Assembly: GCA_030246985.1 (NCBI GenBank) | Contig: CP107246.1 | Coordinates: forward strand, 1,552,282-1,616,281 | Length of the DNA: 64,000 bases | DNA from: Candidatus Nitricoxidivorans perseverans | GTDB lineage: Bacteria > Pseudomonadota > Gammaproteobacteria > Burkholderiales > Rhodocyclaceae | Direction of reading: 5' to 3' | Shown: positions 27,841 through 41,105 of the stretch, piece after piece | Layout: every line of letters begins with the position of its first letter | How positions within the stretch are numbered: the first letter of the stretch is position 1 | The notes under the pieces: model-generated | Seen by the model: only the letters and a program-made list of their open reading frames with translations | Database searches by the model: none | What the model was told of the DNA's origin: nothing | Translations under genes and position numbers: made by a program

Positions 27841-28207
27841 CGCTGATCTTGCTTTGGCGCCTATCCGCATCGACCACGTGAACAAAGGTCACAGCTACAC
27901 TATTGCAGACGAGATTCTGCAGGTTGTCGACGGCTGCGGACTTTTGATTGCTGATCTGACGCAGGGCAACAAGAACGTCTACCACGAGGTCGGCTTTCTG
28001 ATGGGGCTTAACCAAGGGCAGGCCGCGCCGCAAGACAACTTCATCTTGTTGGCCGATGCCAAGCAGATGCAGAACAACGATGCGGCAATCGGCTTCAATC
28101 TCCGGCACTGGCAGCAACTGCGCTTTGACGATCCGCTTGACCTGAAAAACAAACTTGTGAGTGCTCTGGAGCAGCATTTCGAGTTGAAGGGGGATGCTCC
28201 AGCGTAG
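27737..28207 (+). CDS. TIR-like/nucleoside deoxyribosyltransferase-like domain protein, 5' end disrupted
   Basis: About 150 residues show a flavodoxin-like fold pattern of the TIR/nucleoside 2-deoxyribosyltransferase superfamily: VFVSMQFG (first strand), IRIDHVNKGHSYTIADEILQ, LLIADLTQGNKNVYHEVGFLMGLNQG, and NFILLADAKQ. The E in YHEVG is where the catalytic glutamate of such enzymes lies. The frame is +1 relative to the upstream HsdR_N fragment. The first strand has no ribosome-binding site; an internal ATG at 27749 with GAGGTG nearby would lose it. It may be an NAD-consuming or nucleotide-sensing defence effector, but whether it is expressed is doubtful. Confidence 0.5.
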   Translation: MFVSMQFGSPPGDEPAYKAIKAAIDEVNTKHKLHSADLALAPIRIDHVNKGHSYTIADEILQVVDGCGLLIADLTQGNKNVYHEVGFLMGLNQGQAAPQDNFILLADAKQMQNNDAAIGFNLRHWQQLRFDDPLDLKNKLVSALEQHFELKGDAPA

Positions 28208-28286
28208 ATCGAGAAAAGTCGACGCTGGCGCGACGGCACTCTCGCGCCTCACACCGTCCTCCGCACTGCATGGGAAAAGAGTTGAT

Positions 28287-28748
28287 ATGCGCTACTGGCT
28301 GATGAAGACCGAGCCTTCCGAATGCGGCATCGACGATGTGCTGGCGATGCCGGGACAGGCCGTGCCGTGGTGGGGGGTGCGCAACTATCAGGCGCGGAAT
28401 TTCATGCGCGACCAGATGCGGGTGGGCGACCAGGTACTGTTCTACCACTCCAATTGCAAGGCGCCGGGCATCGTCGGGCTGGCGGAGGTGGCGCGGCGCG
28501 CCTATCCGGACGAGACGCAGTTCGACCCGAAGGGTAAGTATTTCGACCCGAAGTCGACGCGCGACGATCCGCGCTGGGTGCATGTCGATGTGCGGGTGAC
28601 GCGGAAGACGCGCCCCGTCGGCATCGACGAGCTGCGCCGCCACCCGGAGCTCGCACGCATGCGCGTGCTGGCGCGCGGCAACCGGCTGTCGATCACGCCG
28701 GTCGATCCGGCGGAGTGGAATTTCATCGTGGATGGGCTGCTGAAATGA
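28287..28748 (+). CDS. EVE domain protein
   Basis: The 153-aa protein is a single EVE domain, a PUA-like fold that binds modified bases in RNA or DNA. It opens RYWLMKTEPSECGIDDV and contains the pocket-lining WWGVRNYQARNFMRDQMRVGDQVLFYHSNC and the later KSTRDDPRWVHVDV. The closest known relatives are the bacterial YTH-like/thymocyte nuclear protein 1 type. Its stop overlaps the following exporter gene (ATGA). Its ligand here is unknown. Confidence 0.9.
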   Translation: MRYWLMKTEPSECGIDDVLAMPGQAVPWWGVRNYQARNFMRDQMRVGDQVLFYHSNCKAPGIVGLAEVARRAYPDETQFDPKGKYFDPKSTRDDPRWVHVDVRVTRKTRPVGIDELRRHPELARMRVLARGNRLSITPVDPAEWNFIVDGLLK

Positions 28749-29542
28749 ACGAGTGGTTCGTCGGCTACCTGCTGCTCGGCGCCGTGGCCGGCTTCTTCGC
28801 GGGGCTGCTCGGCATCGGCGGCGGCGGCATCATGGTGCCGGTGCTGGCGATGATGTTCGCGGCGCAGGGCTTCCCGGACGCCCACCTGATGCACCTCGCG
28901 CTGGGCACCTCGATGTGCGCCATCGTATTCACCTCCGCCGCCAGCCTGCGCGCCCACCACGCGCACGGCGCCGTGCGCTGGCCGATCGTGAAGTCCATCG
29001 CGCCGGGCATCGTCGCCGGCACCCTGCTGGGGGCGCAGGTCGCGGGTCGCCTGCCGACCCGGCCGCTGGCGGTTTTCTTCGCGCTCTTCATGGCTTACGT
29101 GGCGGTGCAGATGATCGCGAACATCAAGCCGAAGCCGTCGCGCGGGCTGCCGGGGCCGACGGGCATGTTCGGCGCCGGGCTCGGCATCGGCGGCGTCTCG
29201 GCGCTGGCGGCCATCGGCGGCGGCACAATGTCCGTGCCCTTCATGGTCTGGTGCAACGTCGGAATGCGGGAAGCCATCGGCACTTCGGCGGCCATCGGAT
29301 TCCCCATCGCGGTGGCCGGCACCGTCGGCTATATGGCTTCAGGCCACGGCGCGGAAGGGCTGCCGGCGGGCAGCTTCGGATTCATTCACCTGCCGGCGCT
29401 GGCCGGCACGGCGATCGCCTCGATTCCCCTCGCGCCGCTGGGCGCCCGCGCCGCCCACCGCCTGCCGGTGACAACCATCCGGAAGGTCTTCGCCGGCGTG
29501 CTGGTCCTGCTCTCTGGGAAGATGCTCTACAGCCTGATCTAG
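28745..29542 (+). CDS. TauE/SafE family sulfite exporter-like permease
   Basis: The 265-aa protein has seven to eight membrane helices and the glycine-rich TauE/SafE motifs: LLGIGGGGIMVPVLAMMF in the first repeat and GLGIGGVSALAAIGGGTMSVPFM in the second. This family exports sulfite, sulfoacetate or other organosulfur anions; the substrate cannot be read here. It is coupled to the EVE-domain gene by an ATGA overlap and converges on the minus-strand SprA-like gene with a 4-base overlap. Confidence 0.88.
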   Translation: MNEWFVGYLLLGAVAGFFAGLLGIGGGGIMVPVLAMMFAAQGFPDAHLMHLALGTSMCAIVFTSAASLRAHHAHGAVRWPIVKSIAPGIVAGTLLGAQVAGRLPTRPLAVFFALFMAYVAVQMIANIKPKPSRGLPGPTGMFGAGLGIGGVSALAAIGGGTMSVPFMVWCNVGMREAIGTSAAIGFPIAVAGTVGYMASGHGAEGLPAGSFGFIHLPALAGTAIASIPLAPLGARAAHRLPVTTIRKVFAGVLVLLSGKMLYSLI

Positions 29543-30270
29543 GCGAAGACGCTGAGCGCCGCTTCCGCTTTTCCGCCGACAGGCGCGTAAGCCCGGGAGA
29601 TACGCTGCCGGGTGGCGTCGTTGAGGTCGGCGGCGGGATGGGCCGGCTCGGCGTTCGGGGCGCGCTCGTTGCGCGCGGCCGGGGACTCGGTGGCGAGTGG
29701 CCGGTCGGGGGCGGATCGGGAGGATTCGGGGGATTGGTCCGGCTGCTGCGCGGCCTGGCGGGCTTCGGCCGCCGCCGCCGCTTCCTCGCGCTGCTGGATG
29801 GCGAGATCGGTCTGTCCCTGCGCTTCCAGCTGGCTGCCGATCGCGGCCACGCGGTAATCCTGTGGGCTGGGGTCCTTCGGCGCCAGGGCGGCGATCTGGA
29901 TGCGCTCGCCCTTGTCGATGTTGTCTTCCGGCTTCTTCTCCGGCGAGGTGTCGATGCCGACTTCGCCCGCCACGGCATACTGCTTGCCGTCCGGCCCGTA
30001 GGTGTAGGTGAAGTTCGCGCCGCTGGTGACGACGCCACTGCCGGCGCGCAGGTGCGCGGCCTCGTGCTCGCGCACGGTGCGGTCGACCTGCTTCAGTTCC
30101 CGGATCCGTCGAATCTCCGCGGTCGAAAGTTCGCGGGCGGCGTACTTGCGCTCCGCAGCACCCTCGCTGCGCGGCAGGGTGCCTTCCGCCTGATCGCGCT
30201 GCATGACAAGCTCCACTCCCGTGGCGCGGGAGATGCCGATGGTCCGCAGCGAGGAGTCGAGCGTTGTCAT
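29539..30270 (-). CDS. SprA-related putative metalloprotease family protein
   Basis: The 243-aa protein contains the HExxH-type motif REHEAAHLRAG near residue 75, followed by ANFTYTYGPDGKQYAVAGEVGIDT. This is the SprA-related/PF12118 pattern found in many Gram-negative bacteria. The N-terminus and the Gln/Ala/Pro-rich C-terminus look disordered and no signal peptide is evident. Proteolysis is predicted from the zinc motif but not proven for the family. It is a single gene overlapping the TauE-like gene at its 3' end. Confidence 0.78.
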   Translation of the reverse strand: MTTLDSSLRTIGISRATGVELVMQRDQAEGTLPRSEGAAERKYAARELSTAEIRRIRELKQVDRTVREHEAAHLRAGSGVVTSGANFTYTYGPDGKQYAVAGEVGIDTSPEKKPEDNIDKGERIQIAALAPKDPSPQDYRVAAIGSQLEAQGQTDLAIQQREEAAAAAEARQAAQQPDQSPESSRSAPDRPLATESPAARNERAPNAEPAHPAADLNDATRQRISRAYAPVGGKAEAALSVFA

Positions 30271-30338
30271 TAAATCGCCAATTGCATGATTACGCTCGAA
30301 CTATAGCGCAAACGGCCGCGAATGGAAGCGGGGGACTC

Positions 30339-31029
<691 letters not shown>

Positions 31030-31046
<17 letters not shown>

Positions 31047-31794
31047 GATAAGCCTCGATCACTTTCGGGTCCTTGCGGACGGTTTCGGGAACGTCCTCGG
31101 CGATCTTCTCGCCATAGTCGAGCACGGCGACGCGGTCGCACAGGCCCATGACCAGCTTGACGTCGTGCTCGATCAGCAGCACCGTGACGCCGCCGGCGCG
31201 GATGTCCTCGATCAGCGCCTTCAGCCCGCCGGTTTCAGTCGCGTTCATGCCCGCCGCCGGCTCGTCGAGCGCGAGCAGCTTCGGTTCGATGGCCAGCGCG
31301 CGGGCGATTTCCAGCCGGCGCTGGTCGCCGTAGGGAAGGTTCTTGGCGAGTTTCTGCGCATGGCCGCCGAGGCCGACGCGGTCGAGCAGCTCGTGCGCGC
31401 TGTTCCGGATCGCCGCTTCCTCCTGGCGCGTCCGGCGGCAGCGCAGCACCGCGCCCAGCACACCGGCCCGGGTTCGAAGGTGACGGCCGACCATGACGTT
31501 TTCCAGCGCCGTCATGTTCGCGAATAGGCGGATGTTCTGGAATGTGCGGGCGATGCCGGCCTTCGCCACCTCGTGCGGGCTCCCGAGCCGCAGCGGCTCG
31601 CCATTGAGCCGCACCTCGCCGCCATCCTTCGGATAAAGGCCGGTCAGCACGTTGAAGAAGGTGGTCTTGCCCGCGCCGTTGGGGCCGATCAGTCCGTAGA
31701 TTTCGCCGGCGCCGATGGTCAGCGAGACATCCTTCAGGGCCTGGATGCCGCCGAAGTGTTTGCTCACGCCGCGCGCTTCGAGCAGCGCACTCAT
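31030..31794 (-). CDS. livG: Branched-chain amino acid ABC transporter ATP-binding protein LivG
   Basis: The start at 31794 (MSALLEARGVSKHFGG) gives 254 aa; the longer upstream frame lies inside livM. Motifs are Walker A GPNGAGKT, the LivG-specific ARTFQNIRLFANMTALENVMVGRH, signature LPYGDQRRLEIARAL and Walker B KLLALDEPAAGMN. It pairs with LivF as the two nucleotide-binding subunits. It overlaps the 3' end of livM by 4 bases. Confidence 0.95.
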
Positions 31795-32843
31795 CGGCCG
31801 GAAAGCTCGCGCCGGTGGCGCGGCTCGGGCCACAGGCCCGCCGGGCGGTAGAGCATGACGGCGATCAGCGCCAGCCCGAACAGCAGCATGCGCAGCGCCT
31901 CGGGGTCGAGCAGCACCTGGCCGAACAGCGCCTGCTGCACGGGGCCGGCGCCATGGCGGAAGGCCTCGGGCAGCACGGTGAGCATCAGGCCGCCGAGGAT
32001 GACGCCGGGGATGTGGCCCATGCCGCCCAGCACGACCATGCACAGCACCATGACCGATTCCATGAGGCCGAAGCTCTCGGGCGAGACGAATTCCTGGAAG
32101 CCCGCGAATAGCCCGCCGGCCACGCCGCCGAAGGAAGCGCCCATCGCGAAGGCGAGCAGCTTGACGTTCCTCGTGTCGATGCCGCAGGCCTTTGCCGCGA
32201 TCTCGTCCTCGCGGATGGCCACCCAGGCGCGGCCGATGCGCGAATCCTGGAGGCGGATGCCGATGAACACGATGGCGAGCGCGAGCAGCACGAACAGGTA
32301 GTAGTGGAACATCACGCCGGAAAGCGTGAAGCCGAACGCCTCGACGGACTTCGACAGCGGCTGGCCGGCCACGCTGATGGCGTCGATGCGCGCGATGCCC
32401 TTCGGGCCGTTGGTGATGTTCACCGGCGCGTTGAGGTTGTTGAGGAAGATGCGGATGATCTCGCCGAAGCCGAGCGTGACGATGGCGAGGTAGTCGCCGC
32501 GCAGGCGCAGCGTGGGCGCGCCCAGCAGCACGCCGAACAGCCCGGCGACGGCCGCGCCCAGCGGCAGGATCGCCCAGGCCGGCCAGTGGATGCCGAAGTG
32601 GGGCGAGGCGAGCAGCGCGTAGAGGTAAGCGCCGACGGCGTAGAAGGCGATGTAGCCCAGGTCGAGCAGTCCGGCGAAGCCGACCACGATGTTGAGCCCC
32701 AGCGCCAGCATGATGTAGAGCAGGGCGTAGTCGAGCACCCGCACCCAGGCGTTGCCGAGGCTGGCGCCGACCACGAGGGGCAATACCGCCAGCGCAACGC
32801 CGATCAGCGCCGTGCCGAGCCAGGCCTTCCCGCGTTCAGGCAC
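31791..32843 (-). CDS. livM: Branched-chain amino acid ABC transporter permease LivM
   Basis: The 350-aa membrane protein has about ten helices. LNIVVGFAGLLDLGYIAFYAVGAYLYALL and APTLRLRGDYLAIVTLGFGEIIRIFLNN are LivM hallmarks. The coupling segment AWVAIREDEIAAKACGID contacts the ATPases. It overlaps livH by 8 bases and livG by 4, in the normal H-M-G-F order. Confidence 0.95.
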   Translation of the reverse strand: MPERGKAWLGTALIGVALAVLPLVVGASLGNAWVRVLDYALLYIMLALGLNIVVGFAGLLDLGYIAFYAVGAYLYALLASPHFGIHWPAWAILPLGAAVAGLFGVLLGAPTLRLRGDYLAIVTLGFGEIIRIFLNNLNAPVNITNGPKGIARIDAISVAGQPLSKSVEAFGFTLSGVMFHYYLFVLLALAIVFIGIRLQDSRIGRAWVAIREDEIAAKACGIDTRNVKLLAFAMGASFGGVAGGLFAGFQEFVSPESFGLMESVMVLCMVVLGGMGHIPGVILGGLMLTVLPEAFRHGAGPVQQALFGQVLLDPEALRMLLFGLALIAVMLYRPAGLWPEPRHRRELSGR

Positions 32844-33759
32844 GCTCGGCCACCTTCTCTCCCATCAGCCCGGACGGGCGGAAAACCAGCACGCCGATCA
32901 GCACGAAGAACGCGAACACGTCCTGGTAGTTGGAGCCGATCACGCCGCCGGTGAGGTCGCCGATGTAGCCCGCGCCGAGCGCCTCGATGACGCCGAGCAG
33001 CACGCCGCCGACCATCGCGCCGCCGAGGTTGCCGATGCCGCCGAGCACCGCCGCGGTGAAGGCCTTGAGGCCGAGGATGAAGCCCATGTGGTGGTGGGCG
33101 ATGCCGTAGTTGGCCGACACCAGCACGCCCGCCAGCGCCGCCAGGCCCGATCCGATGACGAAGGTGAGCGAGATGATGCGGTTGGCGTCGACGCCCATCA
33201 GGCCGGCGATGGCGGGGTTTTCCGCCGTGGCGCGCATCGCGCGGCCCAGCCGGGTGCGGTTCACCAGCCGCATCAGACCGAGCATGGTCAGCGCCGCGAC
33301 CGCCATGATGACGAGCTGCGCCTCGTTGATCTGCGCGCCGAGGATTTCGTGCGAGCCGGACGGCAGGAGCTGCGGCACCGGGTGGTAGCTGCGCCCCCAA
33401 ACCAGCATGGCGAGCTGCTGGAGGACGATGGACACGCCGATGGCCGTGATGAGCGGCGCGAGCCTCGGGGCGTTGCGCAGCGGACGGTAGGCGACGCGCT
33501 CGATCGCGAAGCCCAGCGCCATGCAGACAACCGCCGCGAAAGTCAGTCCAAGCAGGACGGCGGGAATGCCCGGCACCCCGGCGTCGACGAGCGCACGCGT
33601 GGCCGTCAGGCTCGCCAGCGCCCCGACCATCACCACCTCGCCATGGGCGAAGTTGATGAGGCCGAGGATGCCATAGACCATCGTGTAGCCCAGCGCGACG
33701 AGCGCGTAGATGCTGCCCAGCGTCAGGCCGTTGACGAGCTGCTGGAGGAAGATGTCCAA
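32836..33759 (-). CDS. livH: Branched-chain amino acid ABC transporter permease LivH
   Basis: The 307-aa permease begins MDIFLQQLVNGLTLGSIYALVALGYTMVYGILGLINFAHGE, the classic LivH N-terminus. LGRAMRATAENPAIAGLMGVDANRII is the coupling helix that meets the ATPases. It forms the membrane pore with LivM. The substrate-binding gene ends 7 bases upstream. Confidence 0.95.
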   Translation of the reverse strand: MDIFLQQLVNGLTLGSIYALVALGYTMVYGILGLINFAHGEVVMVGALASLTATRALVDAGVPGIPAVLLGLTFAAVVCMALGFAIERVAYRPLRNAPRLAPLITAIGVSIVLQQLAMLVWGRSYHPVPQLLPSGSHEILGAQINEAQLVIMAVAALTMLGLMRLVNRTRLGRAMRATAENPAIAGLMGVDANRIISLTFVIGSGLAALAGVLVSANYGIAHHHMGFILGLKAFTAAVLGGIGNLGGAMVGGVLLGVIEALGAGYIGDLTGGVIGSNYQDVFAFFVLIGVLVFRPSGLMGEKVAERA

Positions 33760-33766
33760 AAGTCGC

Positions 33767-34948
33767 TTATTTCGCGGCGCCGCCGATGGTGTCCATCGCC
33801 GCCCACTTGCCGCCCTTCGCGGTGTAGAGGGTGACGGCGCCGTCCTTGAGATCGCCGTTGGCGTCGAAGTTGATGCGCGTCGTCACGCCCTGGTGGTCGG
33901 TCTTCGGCAGCTCGGCGAGGATATTCGCAGGCTCGGCGGATCCGGCGCGCTTGATCGCCTCGACCGCCACCATCACGGCGTCGTAGGCATAGGGCGCGTA
34001 AAGCTGGATGTCGAGGTTGAACCGGGCCTTGTAGCGCTCGATGAACTTCGGCCCGCCCGGCATCTTTTCGTAAGGGATGCCCGGCAGCGAGCAATAGTGT
34101 CCCTCGGCGGCATCGCCGGCGTTCCTGACGAAGTCGGTGGTGCAGCCGCCGTCGCCCATCAGCAGCCTGGCCGCGATGCCCAGCTTCTTGATCTGCATCG
34201 CCATTGGCGCGGCCTGCGGGTCCATGCCGCCGAAGAAGATCAGGTCGGGCTTCTTTCCCTTGATCTTGGTGAGGATAGCGGCGAAGTCCACCGCCTTGTC
34301 GTCCGTGTGTTCCTCGGCGACGATCTTCACGCCGCCGGCCGTGGCGGCCTTCTTGAACTCGGAGGCCAGGCCCTCGCCATAGGCCGTCTTGTCGTCGATG
34401 ATGGCGACCGTCTTTGCCTGGAGGTTCTTCGCCGCATACTCGCCGAGCACCCTGCCTTGCTGCTCGTCGTTGGCCATCACGCGGAAGGCGGTCTTGAAGC
34501 CCTGGTGCGTGTAGGCCGGGTTGGTGGCCGAGGGCGAAACCTGCGGCAGGCCGGCGTCGAAGTAGATCTTGGAGGCGGGAATGGTGGTGCCGGAATTGAG
34601 GTGGCCGATCACGGCGTTGACCTTGCCATCGACGAACTTCTGCGCAACCAGCGTGCCCTGCCGGGGATCGGCCTGATCGTCCTCGCCCACGAGCTCGAAC
34701 TTCACGTCGCGGCCGCCGATCTTGATGCCGGCGGCGTTCGCGTCCTCGACCGCGAGGCGCGCGCCGTTTTCGTTGTCCTTGCCGATGTGCGACTGCGGAC
34801 CGGTGAGCGGCGCGGCGTGGCCGAGCCTGACGATGAGCGGCGACGGCGCCTGGCTCGCGGACGGAGCCGGCGGGGCTTCCTTGCCGCAACCCGTCATGGT
34901 CAGGGCAACGAGTGCGGCGATAGGGAAGGCTTTGGCGGGTATGTTCAT
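33767..34948 (-). CDS. livK: Branched-chain amino acid ABC transporter substrate-binding lipoprotein LivK
   Basis: The start at 34948 follows GGAGAT and gives 393 aa. A lipobox (ALTMTGC) predicts a lipid-anchored periplasmic binding protein. The two-lobed Peripla_BP_6 fold is visible in IVRLGHAAPLTGPQSHIGKDNENG and GKPDLIFFGGMDPQAAPM. It delivers leucine/isoleucine/valine or a related compound to LivHMGF. It is the first gene of the operon. A terminator for the upstream nirS lies 33 bases before it, so it must have its own promoter in the 144-base gap. Confidence 0.94.
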   Translation of the reverse strand: MNIPAKAFPIAALVALTMTGCGKEAPPAPSASQAPSPLIVRLGHAAPLTGPQSHIGKDNENGARLAVEDANAAGIKIGGRDVKFELVGEDDQADPRQGTLVAQKFVDGKVNAVIGHLNSGTTIPASKIYFDAGLPQVSPSATNPAYTHQGFKTAFRVMANDEQQGRVLGEYAAKNLQAKTVAIIDDKTAYGEGLASEFKKAATAGGVKIVAEEHTDDKAVDFAAILTKIKGKKPDLIFFGGMDPQAAPMAMQIKKLGIAARLLMGDGGCTTDFVRNAGDAAEGHYCSLPGIPYEKMPGGPKFIERYKARFNLDIQLYAPYAYDAVMVAVEAIKRAGSAEPANILAELPKTDHQGVTTRINFDANGDLKDGAVTLYTAKGGKWAAMDTIGGAAK

Positions 34949-34969
34949 TGAGGGCATCTCCGGTAAGCG

Positions 34970-35004
34970 GGAAAAGAAAAGGCGGGCAAATTCTGCGGCC
35001 CGCC
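34970..35004 (-). terminator. Rho-independent terminator downstream of nirS
   Basis: On the minus strand GGCGGGC (35004-34998), a ten-base loop and GCCCGCC (34987-34981) form a seven-base-pair GC stem followed by TTTTCTTTTC. It lies about 90 bases after the nirS stop and separates nirS from livK. Confidence 0.75.
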
Positions 35005-35092
35005 TCATACCCTGTCAATGAAGATGCTCTCCCGGATTCAGCCGGCCATGCGATTCGCGCCTGTCGCCTTCGGACACTTCCCGGGGGACGGG

Positions 35093-38972
<3,880 letters not shown>

Positions 38973-38976
<4 letters not shown>

Positions 38977-39623
38977 TCGTTGACCGGCCACAGCGCCTGC
39001 TCATCATCGACGATCACCCCCTGTTTCGCAGGGGCGTGCATCAATTGATCACGCCGGAACCGGAATTCGACATCGTCGGCGAGGCCTCGTCGGGCCACGA
39101 GGGTATCGATCTCGCGCGCCGGCTGACGCCGGACATGATCTTGCTCGACCTCAACATGAAAGACATGAACGGCATCGAGGCGCTCAAGGCCATCAAGGCC
39201 AACGACGGCGATGTCCGGGTGGTCATGCTTACCGTTTCGGATGAGGCCGCCGACCTGATCGCGGCCCTCCAGTCCGGCGCCGACGGCTATCTGCTTAAGG
39301 AAATGGAACCTGAACACCTGCTCTTGAAGCTCAAGGAAGCCGCCGCCGGGCAGATGCCGCTCTCCGAGCGCCTGACCATTTTGCTGGCTCATTCACTGCG
39401 GAATGGTGCCCGACCGAAAGACCCCGATCAGGCGGGCCTCACCGACCAGGAACGGCGCATCATAGAATTGATCGCCGACGGCAGGAGCAACAAGCTGATC
39501 GCCCGCGAACTGAACATCGCCGAGGGCACGGTCAAGGTGCATGTCAAGCACCTGCTGCGCAAGCTCAACCTGCGGTCAAGGGTGGAAGCGGCCGTCTGGG
39601 CGGTGGCGCAGCGTCGGCCGTGA
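38973..39623 (+). CDS. narL: Nitrate/nitrite response regulator NarL
   Basis: The 216-aa protein has a receiver domain (phosphoacceptor D59 in MILLDLNMKD, with D13-D14 nearby) and a LuxR-type HTH (about 150-210): LTDQERRIIELIADGRSNKLIARELNIAEGTVKVHVKHLLRKL. It is the cognate partner of NarX, with an ATGA overlap. It would bind TACYYMT heptamers such as those between nirS and narX. A bidirectional terminator follows directly. Confidence 0.94.
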
Positions 39624-39636
39624 CGGTCCGTAAGAC

Positions 39637-39667
39637 ACAAAAAAACCCGCCGAAGCGGGTTTTTTGT
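39637..39667. terminator. Bidirectional Rho-independent terminator
   Basis: ACAAAAAAACCCGC, a CGAA loop and GCGGGTTTTTTGT form a long symmetric hairpin with an A tract on one side and a T tract on the other. It serves narXL on the plus strand and the cytochrome gene on the minus strand. Confidence 0.92.
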
Positions 39668-39686
39668 CGGGTCCGACCGGGGAGGT

Positions 39687-39998
39687 TTACTTCGCGCCGG
39701 CGAGGATCCACTTGACCAGGGTCTCGATATCGGCATCCTTGACGTTGGCGTTGGGGGGCATCGGGATTGCGCCCCAAGTGCCCTTGCCGCCGGCCTTGAC
39801 CTTGGTGGCCAGCATTTTGGCGGCATCCGCCTTGCCGGCATATTTCTTGGCGACTTCCTGGTAGGCCGGACCGACCATCTTCTTGTCGACCGCATGGCAG
39901 GCCATGCAGTTGCTCTTCTTGGCCAGATCCAGGTTGGCCATGGCGGGGGAGGCGACCAGCGCGGTCGCGGAAATCAGCGCAGCAACGATCAGTTTCAT
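39687..39998 (-). CDS. Cytochrome c551/c552-type monohaem cytochrome
   Basis: The ATG at 39998 follows GAGGTT and gives 103 aa with a signal peptide ending SPAMA (about residue 21), leaving an 82-residue mature protein, the size of class I c8 cytochromes. The haem site is CMACH, and the Met ligand is in GAIPMPPNANV, a c551 hallmark. It is a soluble periplasmic electron carrier, the usual donor to NirS, encoded 2.9 kb away. It converges on narL and shares the terminator. Confidence 0.92.
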   Translation of the reverse strand: MKLIVAALISATALVASPAMANLDLAKKSNCMACHAVDKKMVGPAYQEVAKKYAGKADAAKMLATKVKAGGKGTWGAIPMPPNANVKDADIETLVKWILAGAK

Positions 39999-40135
39999 TT
40001 GTAACCTCATATTGGGGAAGGGAAAAGCGCAAAAGCGAGGCGGGAGTCTAGCGGAAATTCCGGAACTTGCAATACCACCGCGTCAAGCCGCCCTGCCATC
40101 GATAACGCCCGTCTCCGCTGTGGCGATGACAGGCG

Positions 40136-40238
40136 GAGCGGCATCACCCCCCATCCGAGAGGCTGCGCCACCCAACATGACCGGTTGTAGTTTCGCAGTC
40201 CGAGCGGCATCACCCCCCATCCGAGAGGCTGCGCCACC
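40136..40238. repeat. Pair of identical 37-bp direct repeats
   Basis: The same 37 bases, starting GAGCGGCATCACCCCCC, occur at 40136-40172 and 40202-40238, separated by 29 unrelated bases. The second copy overlaps the last codons (WWRSLSDGG) and stop of the minus-strand gene at 40210-40632. The first copy lies in the non-coding gap before the cytochrome gene. The sequence flanking the two copies differs, so only this 37-base unit was duplicated. Confidence 0.85.
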
Positions 40239-40632
40239 AGCGACGGCGATTCTCCGGCGGAGGCCGCGCCGGCTTGAGATCCTCCGGCGGCACGCGGCTC
40301 ATGATCCAGCCGGGCAGCGGCGGATTCGCCGAAAATCCGCAGGAAACGCCCAGGTTGTCAGGATCGTAGATCTTGACGAAGCTCGGGTGCGCGAGGTCGT
40401 CCGCATAGACGATGGAGCAGTAGTCATGGTGGTGTTCCTTGCGCAGCAGCGTATCGACGTGGCGGATGAACTCGGCCGTCCGCTCCGCGGCCACCGGCGC
40501 CGCGGGCACTTCCTCGCCGACCGCGTAGAGGTACCAGCCCTCCGGCTCGATGCGCTGCCAGAAGGCGGCGAGCTGGTCCCAGGACATGATCGACCAGAGC
40601 CGCCCCGTGTAGAGTGAGTTGAAATCGCTCAT
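40210..40632 (-). CDS. Conserved hypothetical protein
   Basis: The 140-aa protein has a globular, coding-like composition (FNSLYTGRLWSIMSWDQLAAFW, HHHDYCSIVYADDLAHPSFVKIYDPDNLGVSCGFS). I recognise it as a conserved betaproteobacterial hypothetical but cannot assign a function. Its stop falls inside a 37-base repeat also found 66 bases downstream. It starts 5 bases after the stop of the truncated endonuclease gene on the same strand. A start at the internal ATG is possible. Confidence 0.6.
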   Translation of the reverse strand: MSDFNSLYTGRLWSIMSWDQLAAFWQRIEPEGWYLYAVGEEVPAAPVAAERTAEFIRHVDTLLRKEHHHDYCSIVYADDLAHPSFVKIYDPDNLGVSCGFSANPPLPGWIMSRVPPEDLKPARPPPENRRRWWRSLSDGG

Positions 40633-40637
40633 CGCAT

Positions 40638-41105
40638 CTACGGCGCGATGCCAATCATCACGAGCGGTACAGCAGGAACGCCCCGGCCATTCCGGATCAC
40701 GTTATACAGCTCGCCTTCATAGTAACCGGGGCCCGATGACATTTCAGCCTGCAAGGATTTCATCGGCAATATCTCGATACCCACGTCGATCTGGTCGCGC
40801 ACATAGAAAGCCAGATGCTTGACGAAGAGATCATAGGCGACGAAGGCATACTTCCCGAACTGGACTTCGATGGCGACACGATCCTTCACAAAGTCGGTCT
40901 GGTTGTAGCTGAAAATCGGTTCTTCACCCGCCGCCTCAATCTCCTTCTTCTGCGCATCTGGCGACAGCGGGATCGTGCTGCGAATGAGTTTTTCGCTACG
41001 GGTAACCCAATAGGACACCCGGCTCTCGTTCCAATCCCTGTCTCTGAGCAAACTTGAGAACTGGTTGTTCATCTCGATAGGACTGAACTTGAGCTGTCCT
41101 TTCAT
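40638..41105 (-). pseudogene. BglII/BstYI-type restriction endonuclease, N-terminally truncated
   Basis: The 155 residues keep the BglII-family core: SYNQTDFVKDRVAIEVQFGKYAFVAYDL, in which the D and the E-x-Q match the active-site arrangement known for BglII (Asp, Glu, Gln). Family members have about 40 residues before KG.L.FSP. Reading upstream of the ATG in this same frame gives IKAVDAARCKTKVSREVRMKG, a fitting part of that missing region, until a stop codon. So the original 5' end is gone and the gene is now fused out of frame to a methyltransferase fragment. Whether a shorter product is active is unknown. Confidence 0.7.
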
